Shown: positions 21,707 through 28,774 of the stretch, piece by piece
Layout of the letters: each line of letters opens with the position of its first letter
Position numbering within the stretch: position 1 is the stretch's first letter
Translations under genes and position numbers: made by a program
Source of the DNA: CAYPEZ01 sp964622275
GTDB taxonomy: Bacteria; Patescibacteriota; Minisyncoccia; Phycocordibacterales; UBA6899
Direction of reading: 5' to 3'
Length of the DNA stretch: 28,774 nt
Assembly (NCBI GenBank): GCA_964622275.1
Contig: CAZUMX010000009.1
Location: forward strand, 1-28,774
The notes under the pieces: model-generated
The model's database searches: none
What the model saw: only the letters and a program-made list of their open reading frames with translations
Told to the model about the DNA's origin: nothing

Positions 21707-22174
21707 TTATTTTTGTAAACATGGCGCTACTCCCACCAATTCTAGCGAATCATACAAACCAAGGACATCATTGAACGCATCAAGTGCTGTTTGTCGCTCC
21801 GAGGTATTTACAACAATTTGACTCATGTGGAAGCTTCTGACCTTCATGCTTGCATTTATTGTCGAACAATATTCTTGCCCAACTAGTTGCAATGCTTCCT
21901 GCCTACTCTTTGGAGGAGGATTGGTCAGGTATGCTTGATATATTCGCGCATATTCCATTGCGGGAGCAAAGTCGGGAGTCCCACTAAATTCTTTAGAGAT
22001 AATTCTTTCCACATCATCACGGATACCGTTCGTATTGCTGTCTACACCAGCAACCGTAGCATTATTTAAAATAGGGTCAGGTTCGGGGGGAATATCTGTG
22101 TTTCTCGAGTACATGAAAAATGCAAGCCCCCCGACTGATATCATTAAACAGGCCCCCAATATTTTTTTCACCAT
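21707..22174 (-). CDS. Small membrane-anchored protein with a Ca-binding-like loop
   Basis: 155 aa. An N-terminal transmembrane or signal-anchor helix (about residues 4-22) precedes an outer domain that opens with DSNTNGIRDDVERII. This is the thrombospondin type 3/dockerin-like Asp-rich loop that often binds calcium in cell-surface proteins. The rest is helical with two Cys (EYCSTI, APCLQK). Family not otherwise recognised. The stop codon lies in a TGTTTACA / TGTAAACA palindrome. It is 21 nt downstream of murF on the same strand, so it may be the last gene of that operon. Confidence 0.7.
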   Translation of the reverse strand: MVKKILGACLMISVGGLAFFMYSRNTDIPPEPDPILNNATVAGVDSNTNGIRDDVERIISKEFSGTPDFAPAMEYARIYQAYLTNPPPKSRQEALQLVGQEYCSTINASMKVRSFHMSQIVVNTSERQTALDAFNDVLGLYDSLELVGVAPCLQK

Positions 22175-22195
22175 ATATAAATTATATCTTTAATT

Positions 22196-23473
22196 CTACC
22201 TCCCCCTCCACGCTCTCTCCTGCCGCGGCAGATTCTTCGCATCTTCAATATTCGCAAGCAGCTGTATTGCGCATTTCTCCATTCGCACGCCTTGAGATCC
22301 CTTGACGAGAACAATATCACCCTTTTCTAGGAGATCCCCCACTCTCTTCCCTGCTTCAACAGCGTTTGCGTACCACTCTACAACACTCGCCTTTCTCCCT
22401 TTCGCACTTTCGACAAGATCTTTTGCGCTCTGGCCTACACCTATCACGATGTCAGCGATATTCCCTGCGAGGAGCCCTGCTTTACGATGCTCGGTCACTG
22501 AGTATCCACCAAGTTCGCGCATATCTCCAAGAACAACGATCCGTCTACCAACCACAGGAAGATGTTCGAGAGTCTTGAGTGCTGCCTCGACCGCGATCGG
22601 AGACGCATTGTACGTGTCATCTATAAGTGTGGTGTGGTTTAATCCTTCATAAATGCGCATACGTCCCTTCGGCCGTTCGCTTTGGGATACTCCAGAGATA
22701 CTGTCGTCATACGAAACACCTTCAGCGATCCCCACAGAAATACCAGCAAGAAGCGCATACATCAGGTGGTCTCCCAGTATTCCTGGAATGCGTATGGTTT
22801 TTCTCTCGCTACGATACACCACATCCATTTCCATGCCTCGCACAACCCCATTGTCACTATACGCACGGACTGAAGTTCCGCGCACATCACATGCTTCGTG
22901 CATCCCATATGTGAGTGTTGGATTGGATACACGTGTGAGATATTGTGCAATATTGCGATCGTCTGCGTTTGTTACGACGGTGCCATTCGCCGGGAGCGCT
23001 CGGATCACTTCGGCATCTTCTTCCCACAGTGCTTCCCTCGAAGAAAAGAACTCGACGTGCACGGGGGTGTCTGGAAAACTTGTCACCACACTGAGGTGGG
23101 GTTTTATCCATTGGAGAATCTGTTTAATGTCTCCTGGGTGATCTGCACCAATTTCAAGTACGAGGACTTTTGGAAACTCTTTTGCAAAGACAGCACGTGC
23201 ACCACGAAAGAGATTTACTGCCCATTTGAATGGATTTCCCCACGCATTTTCGAGACCCAAGATCGCAAGAGGGACACCGATATCACTATTAAAACTTTTA
23301 TCACTCTTTCTGACAGAATATGTTTTTGAAAGCACGGCAGCAATGGCGTCTTTGGTCGATGTCTTTCCCACACTCCCGGCAACCATCACAATACGAGGCT
23401 CATGGATATGGAGTACGCGTTTTGCCTCCCATACCAGTATCCGGGTGATCCATTGTTTAAGAAATGTCTTCAT
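22196..23473 (-). CDS. murF: UDP-N-acetylmuramoyl-tripeptide--D-alanyl-D-alanine ligase
   Basis: 425 aa. Mur ligase that adds D-Ala-D-Ala to the cytoplasmic UDP-MurNAc-tripeptide. The P-loop GSVGKTS is at residues 33-39, followed by the central-domain metal/ATP segment LEIGADHPGDI. IDDTYNASP comes next, with the linker to domain 3, and VLGDMRELG, both typical of MurF. The N-terminal UDP-binding domain is largely missing compared with E. coli MurF (the P-loop would be near residue 110 there), so this is a shortened form like some other Mur-ligase-family proteins. It starts 13 nt after ftsI. Confidence 0.88.
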   Translation of the reverse strand: MKTFLKQWITRILVWEAKRVLHIHEPRIVMVAGSVGKTSTKDAIAAVLSKTYSVRKSDKSFNSDIGVPLAILGLENAWGNPFKWAVNLFRGARAVFAKEFPKVLVLEIGADHPGDIKQILQWIKPHLSVVTSFPDTPVHVEFFSSREALWEEDAEVIRALPANGTVVTNADDRNIAQYLTRVSNPTLTYGMHEACDVRGTSVRAYSDNGVVRGMEMDVVYRSERKTIRIPGILGDHLMYALLAGISVGIAEGVSYDDSISGVSQSERPKGRMRIYEGLNHTTLIDDTYNASPIAVEAALKTLEHLPVVGRRIVVLGDMRELGGYSVTEHRKAGLLAGNIADIVIGVGQSAKDLVESAKGRKASVVEWYANAVEAGKRVGDLLEKGDIVLVKGSQGVRMEKCAIQLLANIEDAKNLPRQERAWRGR

Positions 23474-23486
23474 ATCTTGATGCTTT

Positions 23487-25402
23487 TTACCGATGTGAGA
23501 GTGTCACAACATTAGGACCACGGTCTGGGGGAATGTTGTAATACTGGAGGAGAAACTTCGCCAAAGCCATAAATGGTGTTGTGAGTGTCTCTGATGCGTA
23601 TTTTACCTCCTTTGGATACGTCAGGTACATAAACACGATGAACTGTGGATCATATGCGGGATAGTAGCCAAAGAACGTATGCATGTATCGATCATCATAA
23701 TACCCCCCTCCAAGCTCGTGGGGTCTAGCCATCTGTGCTGTTCCTGTTTTTGCGGCGATACTATAATCATCCATTTTTGCTGTCCCACCTCGAAGAGCCT
23801 TGTCGACTACAGTCACAAGCATGCNNNNNNNNNNNNNNNNNNNNNNNNNNNNNNNNNNNNNNNNNNNNNNNNNNNNNNNNNNNNNNNNNNNNNNNNNNNN
23901 NNNNNNNNNNNNNNNNNNNNNNNNTCCATTTTTGCTGTCCCACCTCGAAGAGCCTTGTCGACTACAGTCACAAGCATGCGAGTAATGTCATCACTGGTTT
24001 GTGGTTTGAGAATTTCTTGCGGCGGATTGGGAACTGTCACACGTTCTCCCCCATCCGTATACTCAATACGACTGACAACGTATGGATTCACAAGCTTCCC
24101 CCCATTTCCAAGTGATGCAAGTGCGGTGACAACATTGATAGGACTCATTGCGATCCCTTGGCCGAAGGATGCGGTTGCGTACTCAATATCGCGACGAGAC
24201 TCAAGATTGTCCATCAGACCTGCGACTTCGTTCGGAAGATCAATCCCTGTTTCATCACCCAGATGGTACTTTTCTCGAAAATATTGCCTGAGAGTTCCAT
24301 TACCCATGCGCTGTGTCACCCAGGCCACACCAGTATTAAGAGACTGCGAAAGAATTTCTTGCACTGGTGTGTTGGGCCCTCTCCCTTTCCCATCAAAGTT
24401 TGAAAATGTTTTCTTATCGAGCGTCATCACCCCAAGATCGTTGTATGTCGTATGAGGAGTGATTGCCCCAGCATCGAGTCCGGCTGCAATGGTCAGCGGC
24501 TTGATCGTTGACCCCATTTCATACACACCTTCAACAAGTGGATTCGCAAGAACTTTCACAGAATCAATATCCTTGATGTGGTTTGGATCAAAATCCGGAA
24601 GAGCGCCCATGGCTATGATCTTTCCGTCTCGGGGATCCATCACTATACCCCCCGCACTTTCCGCATGCCATTTTTTTTGAGTTTCTTTGAGCAACGTTTC
24701 TAGCTCGGCTTGAACTTTTGGTTCGATCGTCAGCACCACATCTCCTTCTTTTGTCTTTGGCTCATCTGTCGCAAGCGTCGTACTGAGGTTGAGAAACATG
24801 TCAGCAAAGAAGTTTACGTACAGCCCCTCGCTATTACGTGAGAGCGTGTCGTTGTATGCACGCTCAATTCCGTACCGACCGCTGAGTGTTCCGTCTTGAT
24901 ACCCCACCATTCCAATCACTTGAGATGCGAGAGATCCGCTAGGATAGACTCTCCATCGCTCTCGAAATGTTTGAACACCTGGAATCTCAAGGGCCATGAT
25001 CTTATCCTTCACCTCTTCAGGAACACGGCGGGCAACCTCTTCATAAGGGTCATTTTTCTTACTTGCTTTTGTCATAAAGTCATCTCGGTCAAGAGCAATT
25101 ACTCCCGAAAGAACTCGAAAAGCATCATCTTTGTTGATTATGAGTTTTGGATTGATCGCAAGCACGTAACCGGTTTCTAGTGTTGCCGCAGAGACCTTCT
25201 CTCCGTCTTTTCCCTCAAAGTATATAGAGCCACGATTATAAATATCAGGGACACTTGCGACATACTGTTTTTCTGCATCATCACGATAGTCTGCGCCATG
25301 CGTTATCTGGATCGAGTAGAGACGACCAAAGAAAATAACCCCAATGAGGGCAATACCTCCGAAGATGATTCTTAGGCGCCCATGTGTCGTGGCCGCCGTC
25401 AT
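23487..25402 (-). CDS. ftsI: Peptidoglycan transpeptidase FtsI/PBP2-type (assembly-duplicated segment inside)
   Basis: Septal class B penicillin-binding protein. Short cytoplasmic tail and one transmembrane helix (about residues 9-27), a dimerisation domain, then the transpeptidase domain with STIK (active Ser), SLN (SxN) and KTGTA. The coding region appears broken only because 55 bp (23770-23824) are repeated at 23925-23979 around a 100-N gap. Removing one copy and the N run restores a continuous frame of 586 aa, a normal length. There are no PASTA domains. It follows ftsL by 4 nt and precedes murF, so it crosslinks septal murein within the dcw operon. Confidence 0.93.
23770..23979. other. 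Unmerged contig overlap: 55-bp duplicate around a 100-N gap
   Basis: 23770-23824 and 23925-23979 are identical and separated by exactly 100 N (23825-23924). This is the pattern of two contigs sharing a k-mer-length end and scaffolded without merging. The true sequence most likely has one copy and no gap. Confidence 0.93.
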
Positions 25403-25406
25403 AAAA

Positions 25407-25742
25407 TTATCGTGCTCGACCTACGGTTGCGGGGGCAGGTGCGACAGCAATATACAACGATTCCCCAACTTCATGAAAGCCAAGTGCTTGCGCACGTTCG
25501 AGTGACAGGTCTTTTGTGAGCTCAACATATTCTTTATCAAGAGCAGTAATCGAGGCACGAGTACGAGCAATACTTTCCATCATATTCTCTCTCTCGACAG
25601 CATAATGAATGGTGGTGCGCAGTGAATATCCGTATGAAAAAAGTGCTGCACACGCACTCAGAAGAAGCAGACACATCGAAAGTGGTATCGGGAGAGACCG
25701 AGCAAAACGTGGTGATGAAAAAGATGGAATAGAAAAGGTCAT
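25407..25742 (-). CDS. ftsL: FtsL-like division protein
   Basis: 111 aa from the ATG at 25742. Short N-terminus, one transmembrane helix (about residues 18-40, IPLSMCLLLLSACAALFSYG), then a coiled-coil stretch (AVERENMMESIARTRASITALDKEYVELT) and a short tail. FtsL is poorly conserved, so the call rests on this architecture, size and position between rsmH and ftsI. It would help recruit FtsQ/FtsB and septal synthases. The start at 25742 is favoured over 25811 because the preceding 33-aa ORF ends 1 nt before it. ftsI starts 4 nt after its stop. Confidence 0.75.
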   Translation of the reverse strand: MTFSIPSFSSPRFARSLPIPLSMCLLLLSACAALFSYGYSLRTTIHYAVERENMMESIARTRASITALDKEYVELTKDLSLERAQALGFHEVGESLYIAVAPAPATVGRAR

Positions 25743-25743
25743 A

Positions 25744-25845
25744 CTATTTTTTGCGTTGCTGCCGGTCTTGTGATGCACGCGAAGACGCCCGAACTGGGAT
25801 GTAAATAACACGTGGACTTTTTTGTAGATGAACAGTGACTTTCAT
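25744..25845 (-). CDS. 33-aa basic ORF fitted between rsmH and ftsL
   Basis: Starts with ATG overlapping the rsmH stop (ATGA, 4-nt overlap) and ends with TAG exactly 1 nt before the ftsL ATG. The peptide is basic, opening MKVTVHLQKSPRVIYIPV and ending in a Gln/Arg/Lys-rich tail (DRQQRKK). The double junction is what a translationally coupled small gene should look like, and it fills an otherwise unexplained 100-nt space in a very tight operon. It could be a small division-associated protein or only a coupling device that carries ribosomes to ftsL. Family unknown. Confidence 0.5.
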   Translation of the reverse strand: MKVTVHLQKSPRVIYIPVRASSRASQDRQQRKK

Positions 25846-26747
25846 ACGTCTGTGTAAATATCTGTGGCTCTTTCTGCCACACGAAGTTTTGCGCTACGCG
25901 AACGAGGATTTCCTTTTTGCTCATTGACCGAAGGAACAATCGGTTTTTTTGTGATTAATGACAACTTGCCATCTTGAGATAATGATCGAAACAGTGTTTT
26001 CACTATACGGTCTTCGCCACTATGAAAACTGATGATTGCGATTCGCGCTCCTGGGGCAAGGTGCTCTACCGCACTTCTCACACCGGCTTTGATCGCACCG
26101 AATTCGTCGTTGACCGCCATACGAATCGCTTGAAATGTCCGAGTCGCAGGGTGCCTACCCTTTGGACCAGGGCGAACAACCGAACTCACAATTTCTGCAA
26201 GTTTTGCGGTCGTCGTGATGCGATCACGGGCACGCACTTCTACAATCGCACGAGCAATTCTTCTGGACGCACGCTCGTCGCCAAAACCATAGATGATATC
26301 TGCGAGAGTTTCTTCGCTCCAATCATTCACGACCGTTTCAGCGGTAACGCCATCAGGATCTTCGCTAAACGTCATGAGAAGCGGCTCGTCATTTTGGAAT
26401 GAGAAACCACGCTTCGACGTTTCTAGTGTGAACGATGAGAGTCCAAGATCAAACAATGCCGCATGGAGTGTCGTTACATGATGCTCTTTGAGAATGGTAT
26501 CAAGGTTACGAAAGTTTCCGACGACGGGTATCACTGGTGAAGCAAATGTCCGTACATCTGTACGACGAAAGGCTTCGGCATCCGCATCCAGAGTCACAAG
26601 CTTCCCTGAAGCGCCAGTGATCTCAGATATCTTTCGTGCATGACCACCACCGCCAAAGGTAGCATCAAGCACCGTCATCCCAGGCTTGAGATGAAGGGCA
26701 TCAAGCACTTCTTGAAAAAGAACAGGAATGTGAACGTGTTGATTCAT
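25842..26747 (-). CDS. rsmH: 16S rRNA m4C1402 methyltransferase RsmH (MraW)
   Basis: 301 aa, normal length. AdoMet-binding motif DATFGGGGHARKI (residues 28-40), then FDLGLSSFTLE..KRGFSF, the lid region, RTFQAIRMAVNDE and ISFHSGEDRIVK. It methylates N4 of C1402 in 16S rRNA at the P site. The SFHS motif is followed by Gly where Leu is usual, a mild variation. It starts 6 nt after mraZ and its stop overlaps the 33-aa ORF. Confidence 0.97.
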   Translation of the reverse strand: MNQHVHIPVLFQEVLDALHLKPGMTVLDATFGGGGHARKISEITGASGKLVTLDADAEAFRRTDVRTFASPVIPVVGNFRNLDTILKEHHVTTLHAALFDLGLSSFTLETSKRGFSFQNDEPLLMTFSEDPDGVTAETVVNDWSEETLADIIYGFGDERASRRIARAIVEVRARDRITTTAKLAEIVSSVVRPGPKGRHPATRTFQAIRMAVNDEFGAIKAGVRSAVEHLAPGARIAIISFHSGEDRIVKTLFRSLSQDGKLSLITKKPIVPSVNEQKGNPRSRSAKLRVAERATDIYTDV

Positions 26748-26753
26748 TGCAAA

Positions 26754-27188
26754 CTAGAACACACCACTCTCTCCTAGTTTCTCAGCCATTGCATCAGCGT
26801 CTTTAGCAATCTGCGCTTTATATGTACCCCAGGACTTCTCGTCCCAGACTTCAACGCGATCGTAAACGCCAGCAAGCACGACCTTGTCCTTGAGGCCCGC
26901 GAAGGACTTCAAGAAATCAGGAAGAAGAATACGCCCAATCTGGTCGATTTCGACCTCTACGGCACCAGCGAGCATAAAGCGGCTGAACGCACGTGTGTCG
27001 GTTCGTCCCATTGAGAGCTTTGCGAGCTTCTCAGCGGTCTCCTTCCAACGGGCCATGGGATATATCGCAAGACATTTATTAAGACCATGAGTCACCACCA
27101 TTCGCTTGCCAAGCTCCCCACGGAACTTCGTGGGAATGGAAAGGCGTTTCTTAGGATCTACTGTATGCGTATATTCACCGATAAACAT
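26754..27188 (-). CDS. mraZ: Transcriptional regulator MraZ
   Basis: 144 aa with two SpoVT-AbrB-type (MraZ) repeats. The first has FIGEYTHTVDPKKRLSIPTKFR and the second VEIDQIGRILLPDFLKSF. MraZ forms an oligomeric ring that binds direct repeats and represses the dcw operon it heads. Matching GTGGGA boxes lie upstream at 27289-27368. The 5' leader is about 150 nt if the -10 box at 27349-27354 is used, and no Shine-Dalgarno sequence precedes the ATG. Confidence 0.97.
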   Translation of the reverse strand: MFIGEYTHTVDPKKRLSIPTKFRGELGKRMVVTHGLNKCLAIYPMARWKETAEKLAKLSMGRTDTRAFSRFMLAGAVEVEIDQIGRILLPDFLKSFAGLKDKVVLAGVYDRVEVWDEKSWGTYKAQIAKDADAMAEKLGESGVF

Positions 27189-27288
27189 AAAAAAGTGGAA
27201 ATGATCGAAATCGGATCTCGGTCATTTCGGAGACAGGAAATCCGGAGCTCGACCCTGGTGGCCCCGGTTCCTGCTATTTAGTTTTGTG

Positions 27289-27368
27289 TCCCACACTCGT
27301 TTGCAGAGTGCATGTGAGATGTTCCCACTTAATCCCACATGCGTACATTCTATACCACTTCATCCCAC
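27289..27368 (-). promoter_or_regulatory. dcw operon promoter with four MraZ boxes
   Basis: On the minus strand GTGGGA occurs at 27294-27289, 27328-27323, 27338-27333 and 27368-27363. The middle two are spaced exactly 10 bp (GTGGGA-N4-GTGGGA), the known MraZ operator form. The last is 30 bp further out, also in phase. TATAGA (27354-27349) is the likely -10 box, so one box lies between the -35 and -10 regions and two lie just after the start site: autorepression is likely. Confidence 0.75.
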
Positions 27369-27423
27369 TTTGCATATTTTGTTATCCACAGTTTTACGTT
27401 GGAATACATGTTTTTTCTTTAGT

Positions 27424-27461
27424 CAAAAAAACAAAAAAGCGCCCGACAATTGTCGAACGCT
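27424..27461 (-). terminator. Intrinsic terminator of the NUDIX gene
   Basis: On the minus strand AGCG..CGACAATTGTCG..CGCT followed by TTTTTTGTTTTTTTG. It isolates the NUDIX/tRNA-Pro unit from the dcw promoter. The interval 27189-27495 otherwise holds only the mraZ leader and the MraZ boxes. Confidence 0.85.
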
Positions 27462-27495
27462 TCCCTTGCAAAAGTTGGTCATGTATAGATGCGGA

Positions 27496-27993
27496 CTAGA
27501 TCTTATGTTCACGCAAAAAAATCTGTTGCGTGGAAATACCTTTTTTCTTCTTTAACCAAAGTTCAAGTCGCACTATCGTATCAGGACCACGAAAATCTTT
27601 TTTAGGAAATCGTTTGAGTTCACCTTTTGTAAACCATTTTGCTTGAATCACGTCGTCCGCAAGTGTTTGAGATTGTTTACCAATGGGACGGGCAGTAAAA
27701 CAAAAATGAATATGCATAGGATGTCCATTTTGTATCTGCTCACGGTAATAGATGACCGCAATCAAAGAATGGATATGTATTTTATAGCCGGATTCTTCGA
27801 GTGCTTCTCGTTTTGCGCAATCAATTGGCGATTCTCCTTCATCGAGGTGCCCAGCGGGTTGATTCCACTTCCCATATGCTTTTGTTCCTTTCCCTTCTTG
27901 GACAAGAAGCAGTTTCCCATCTTTTTCAAGTAACACGCTACATGTCAGTCGTGTCGGGCGTGCACGAGCATCTAGATGCTTTGTATTCCTCAT
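27496..27993 (-). CDS. NUDIX hydrolase
   Basis: 165 aa from the ATG at 27993. The complete Nudix box is at residues 48-70 (G..E...REALEESGY, fitting Gx5Ex7REUxEExGU), preceded by KWNQPAGHL. Nudix enzymes cleave nucleoside diphosphates linked to another group; the layout recalls NudJ-like phosphatases, but the substrate is not evident. The longer ORF from 28062 overlaps tRNA-Pro and is rejected. The start codon lies 1 nt after the tRNA 3' end, so the two are probably co-transcribed and tRNA processing would leave a leaderless NUDIX message. Confidence 0.92.
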   Translation of the reverse strand: MRNTKHLDARARPTRLTCSVLLEKDGKLLLVQEGKGTKAYGKWNQPAGHLDEGESPIDCAKREALEESGYKIHIHSLIAVIYYREQIQNGHPMHIHFCFTARPIGKQSQTLADDVIQAKWFTKGELKRFPKKDFRGPDTIVRLELWLKKKKGISTQQIFLREHKI

Positions 27994-27994
27994 G

Positions 27995-28066
27995 TCGGAG
28001 TGCAGGGATTCGAACCCTGAGTCACGCGAACCCGAATCGCGTATGTTGCCGTTACACCACACTCCG
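27995..28066 (-). tRNA. tRNA-Pro (anticodon CGG)
   Basis: Acceptor CGGAGTG / CACTCCG with the C1-G72 pair typical of tRNA-Pro, anticodon arm CGCGA-TTCGGGT-TCGCG reading CGG, T arm CAGGG-TTCGAAT-CCCTG, discriminator A. CCA is not encoded. Followed 1 nt later by the NUDIX start codon. Confidence 0.93.
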
Positions 28067-28097
28067 ATCTAGTAACGGAAAGATAGTACACGAGGAA

Positions 28098-28774
28098 TCA
28101 TTCCCTGACTAGGTGAGGTTTTTTTCTCTTAAGAATTTCTCGCACAGCGACACCGAGGACGATCAGCATGAGTGCTGCGGGAAGCGCTTGTTCGATTTTT
28201 GCTGGCTGAGTATCTGTTGGAGCTGTCGTCTCAGGAACATTTTTGATAAATGCTTTTGGAAAACCCAGGCCGATATACATACTCTCTCTTGGTGCGAGAT
28301 TCAAATCCATCATTTGGATTGATGGAGTGCGACCATCGTCTGTCCGATCGATAAATCCTACTTGGCATGTTTCTTTTCGCTCTGTTTCTCCAGGTGGAGT
28401 TGTTACGCAACTACGCACCAAGTCTTGGACAGGGATTGCTTCAGGAAATACAACATTCACTCGAGCTCTCGCAATTGGCACTGGCCAGTTTGAACTCGTC
28501 ACGTCCCACAACCATTCATCGAACTTACTAAATCCACGCATGATGGTCTCTGCCGTATAGGAAATATTGTATTCAATGGCCCCCGTGACCAACACATCTG
28601 GATCGCCGATTTTGAGTCTGAGAAATGTTCGTTCGTTTATTGTTTCAAAAGGAATAGGTTTCCCATCATGATTAGTGACCGTGACATCCTTGATTCCAAA
28701 TACTCTAAGTGTATTGCCCTCTTGGGCCTGAAGCGGAATATTTCGAAAAATTCCGTGGAGTTTCTTTGGACCAA
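28098..28774 (-). CDS. DUF2207-type membrane protein, N-terminus cut by window edge
   Basis: About 225 residues are visible and the frame is open to the window end. The pattern HGIFRNIPL, VTVTNHDGKPIPFE, LRLKIGDPDVLVTGAIEYNISY, FDEWLWDVTSSNWPVPI and RARVNVVFP is that of the extracytoplasmic DUF2207 domain (YciQ-like). A transmembrane helix follows near the C-terminus (about PAALMLIVLGVAVREIL) and a basic tail ends in KPHLVRE. Most DUF2207 proteins carry a further large cytoplasmic part, so this looks like a short version. Function unknown. It ends about 30 nt before the tRNA-Pro gene. Confidence 0.8.
   Translation of the reverse strand, partial: GPKKLHGIFRNIPLQAQEGNTLRVFGIKDVTVTNHDGKPIPFETINERTFLRLKIGDPDVLVTGAIEYNISYTAETIMRGFSKFDEWLWDVTSSNWPVPIARARVNVVFPEAIPVQDLVRSCVTTPPGETERKETCQVGFIDRTDDGRTPSIQMMDLNLAPRESMYIGLGFPKAFIKNVPETTAPTDTQPAKIEQALPAALMLIVLGVAVREILKRKKPHLVRE

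Noticed and set aside
21698..21722. TGTTTACA / TGTAAACA palindrome as a terminator of the 21707-22174 gene
   Set aside because: AT-rich stem with no T tract after it; could be an operator but there is no supporting evidence.
23813..25402. Natural truncation of ftsI
   Set aside because: The break coincides with a 100-N gap flanked by identical 55-bp ends; collapsing them gives an intact gene.

Overview
The window looks like a scaffold from an uncultivated bacterium of the Candidate Phyla Radiation (Patescibacteria), most likely a Parcubacteria-type lineage. This is an inference from a very compact layout, many tiny membrane or zinc-ribbon proteins, many start codons 6-9 nt downstream of a -10 box (probable leaderless mRNAs), a short DnaX without its zinc module, and a division/cell-wall cluster ordered mraZ-rsmH-ftsL-ftsI-murF. 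There are two 100-N scaffold gaps. The one inside ftsI is an unmerged 55-bp contig overlap, not biology.

Layout. 1-5276: the 5' part of leuS, the GTPase ychF, and a set of small solitary genes, most with their own promoter and/or terminator. Two of these (49 and 47 aa) are very short. 4738-5390: a 54-bp exact copy of the 3' end of a response-regulator gene flanks a small exported-protein gene. 5337-7795: a histidine kinase with two stand-alone receiver proteins. 7864-13187: tfoX-like, a membrane protein, dnaX, small helical, metal-binding and membrane proteins, a candidate structured ncRNA (11242-11388), dus, and two membrane-anchored proteins. 13317-13388: tRNA-Glu(CTC).

13386-19296 is the most unusual region: an accessory island that starts exactly at the 3' end of tRNA-Glu. 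At least four copies (A-D) of a long structured repeat, plus end fragments (Z, E), alternate with unrelated genes, nearly all on the minus strand. These include a SUKH-type immunity-like protein, a DUF6572-like protein, a truncated REase-fold polymorphic toxin with its probable immunity gene, a membrane-anchored protein and an AT-rich protein with an abortive-infection-like C-terminus. A RAYT (HUH, IS200-like) transposase with ~20-bp inverted ends sits inside the toxin gene and truncates repeat C. The repeats keep loops and linkers while swapping whole hairpin stems, so selection seems to act on a folded form. The layout resembles a cassette array (integron-like or REP/RAYT-like), but no integrase is visible.

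19316-28774: a VOC-family protein, DUF2200, a DUF1189-like membrane protein, a DUF1653-like protein and a small anchored protein, then the dcw cluster on the minus strand. That cluster is murF, ftsI, ftsL-like, a 33-aa ORF fitted exactly between ftsL and rsmH, rsmH and mraZ. The mraZ promoter carries four MraZ boxes. The window ends with a NUDIX hydrolase whose start codon lies 1 nt after the 3' end of tRNA-Pro(CGG), and a DUF2207-type membrane protein cut by the window edge.
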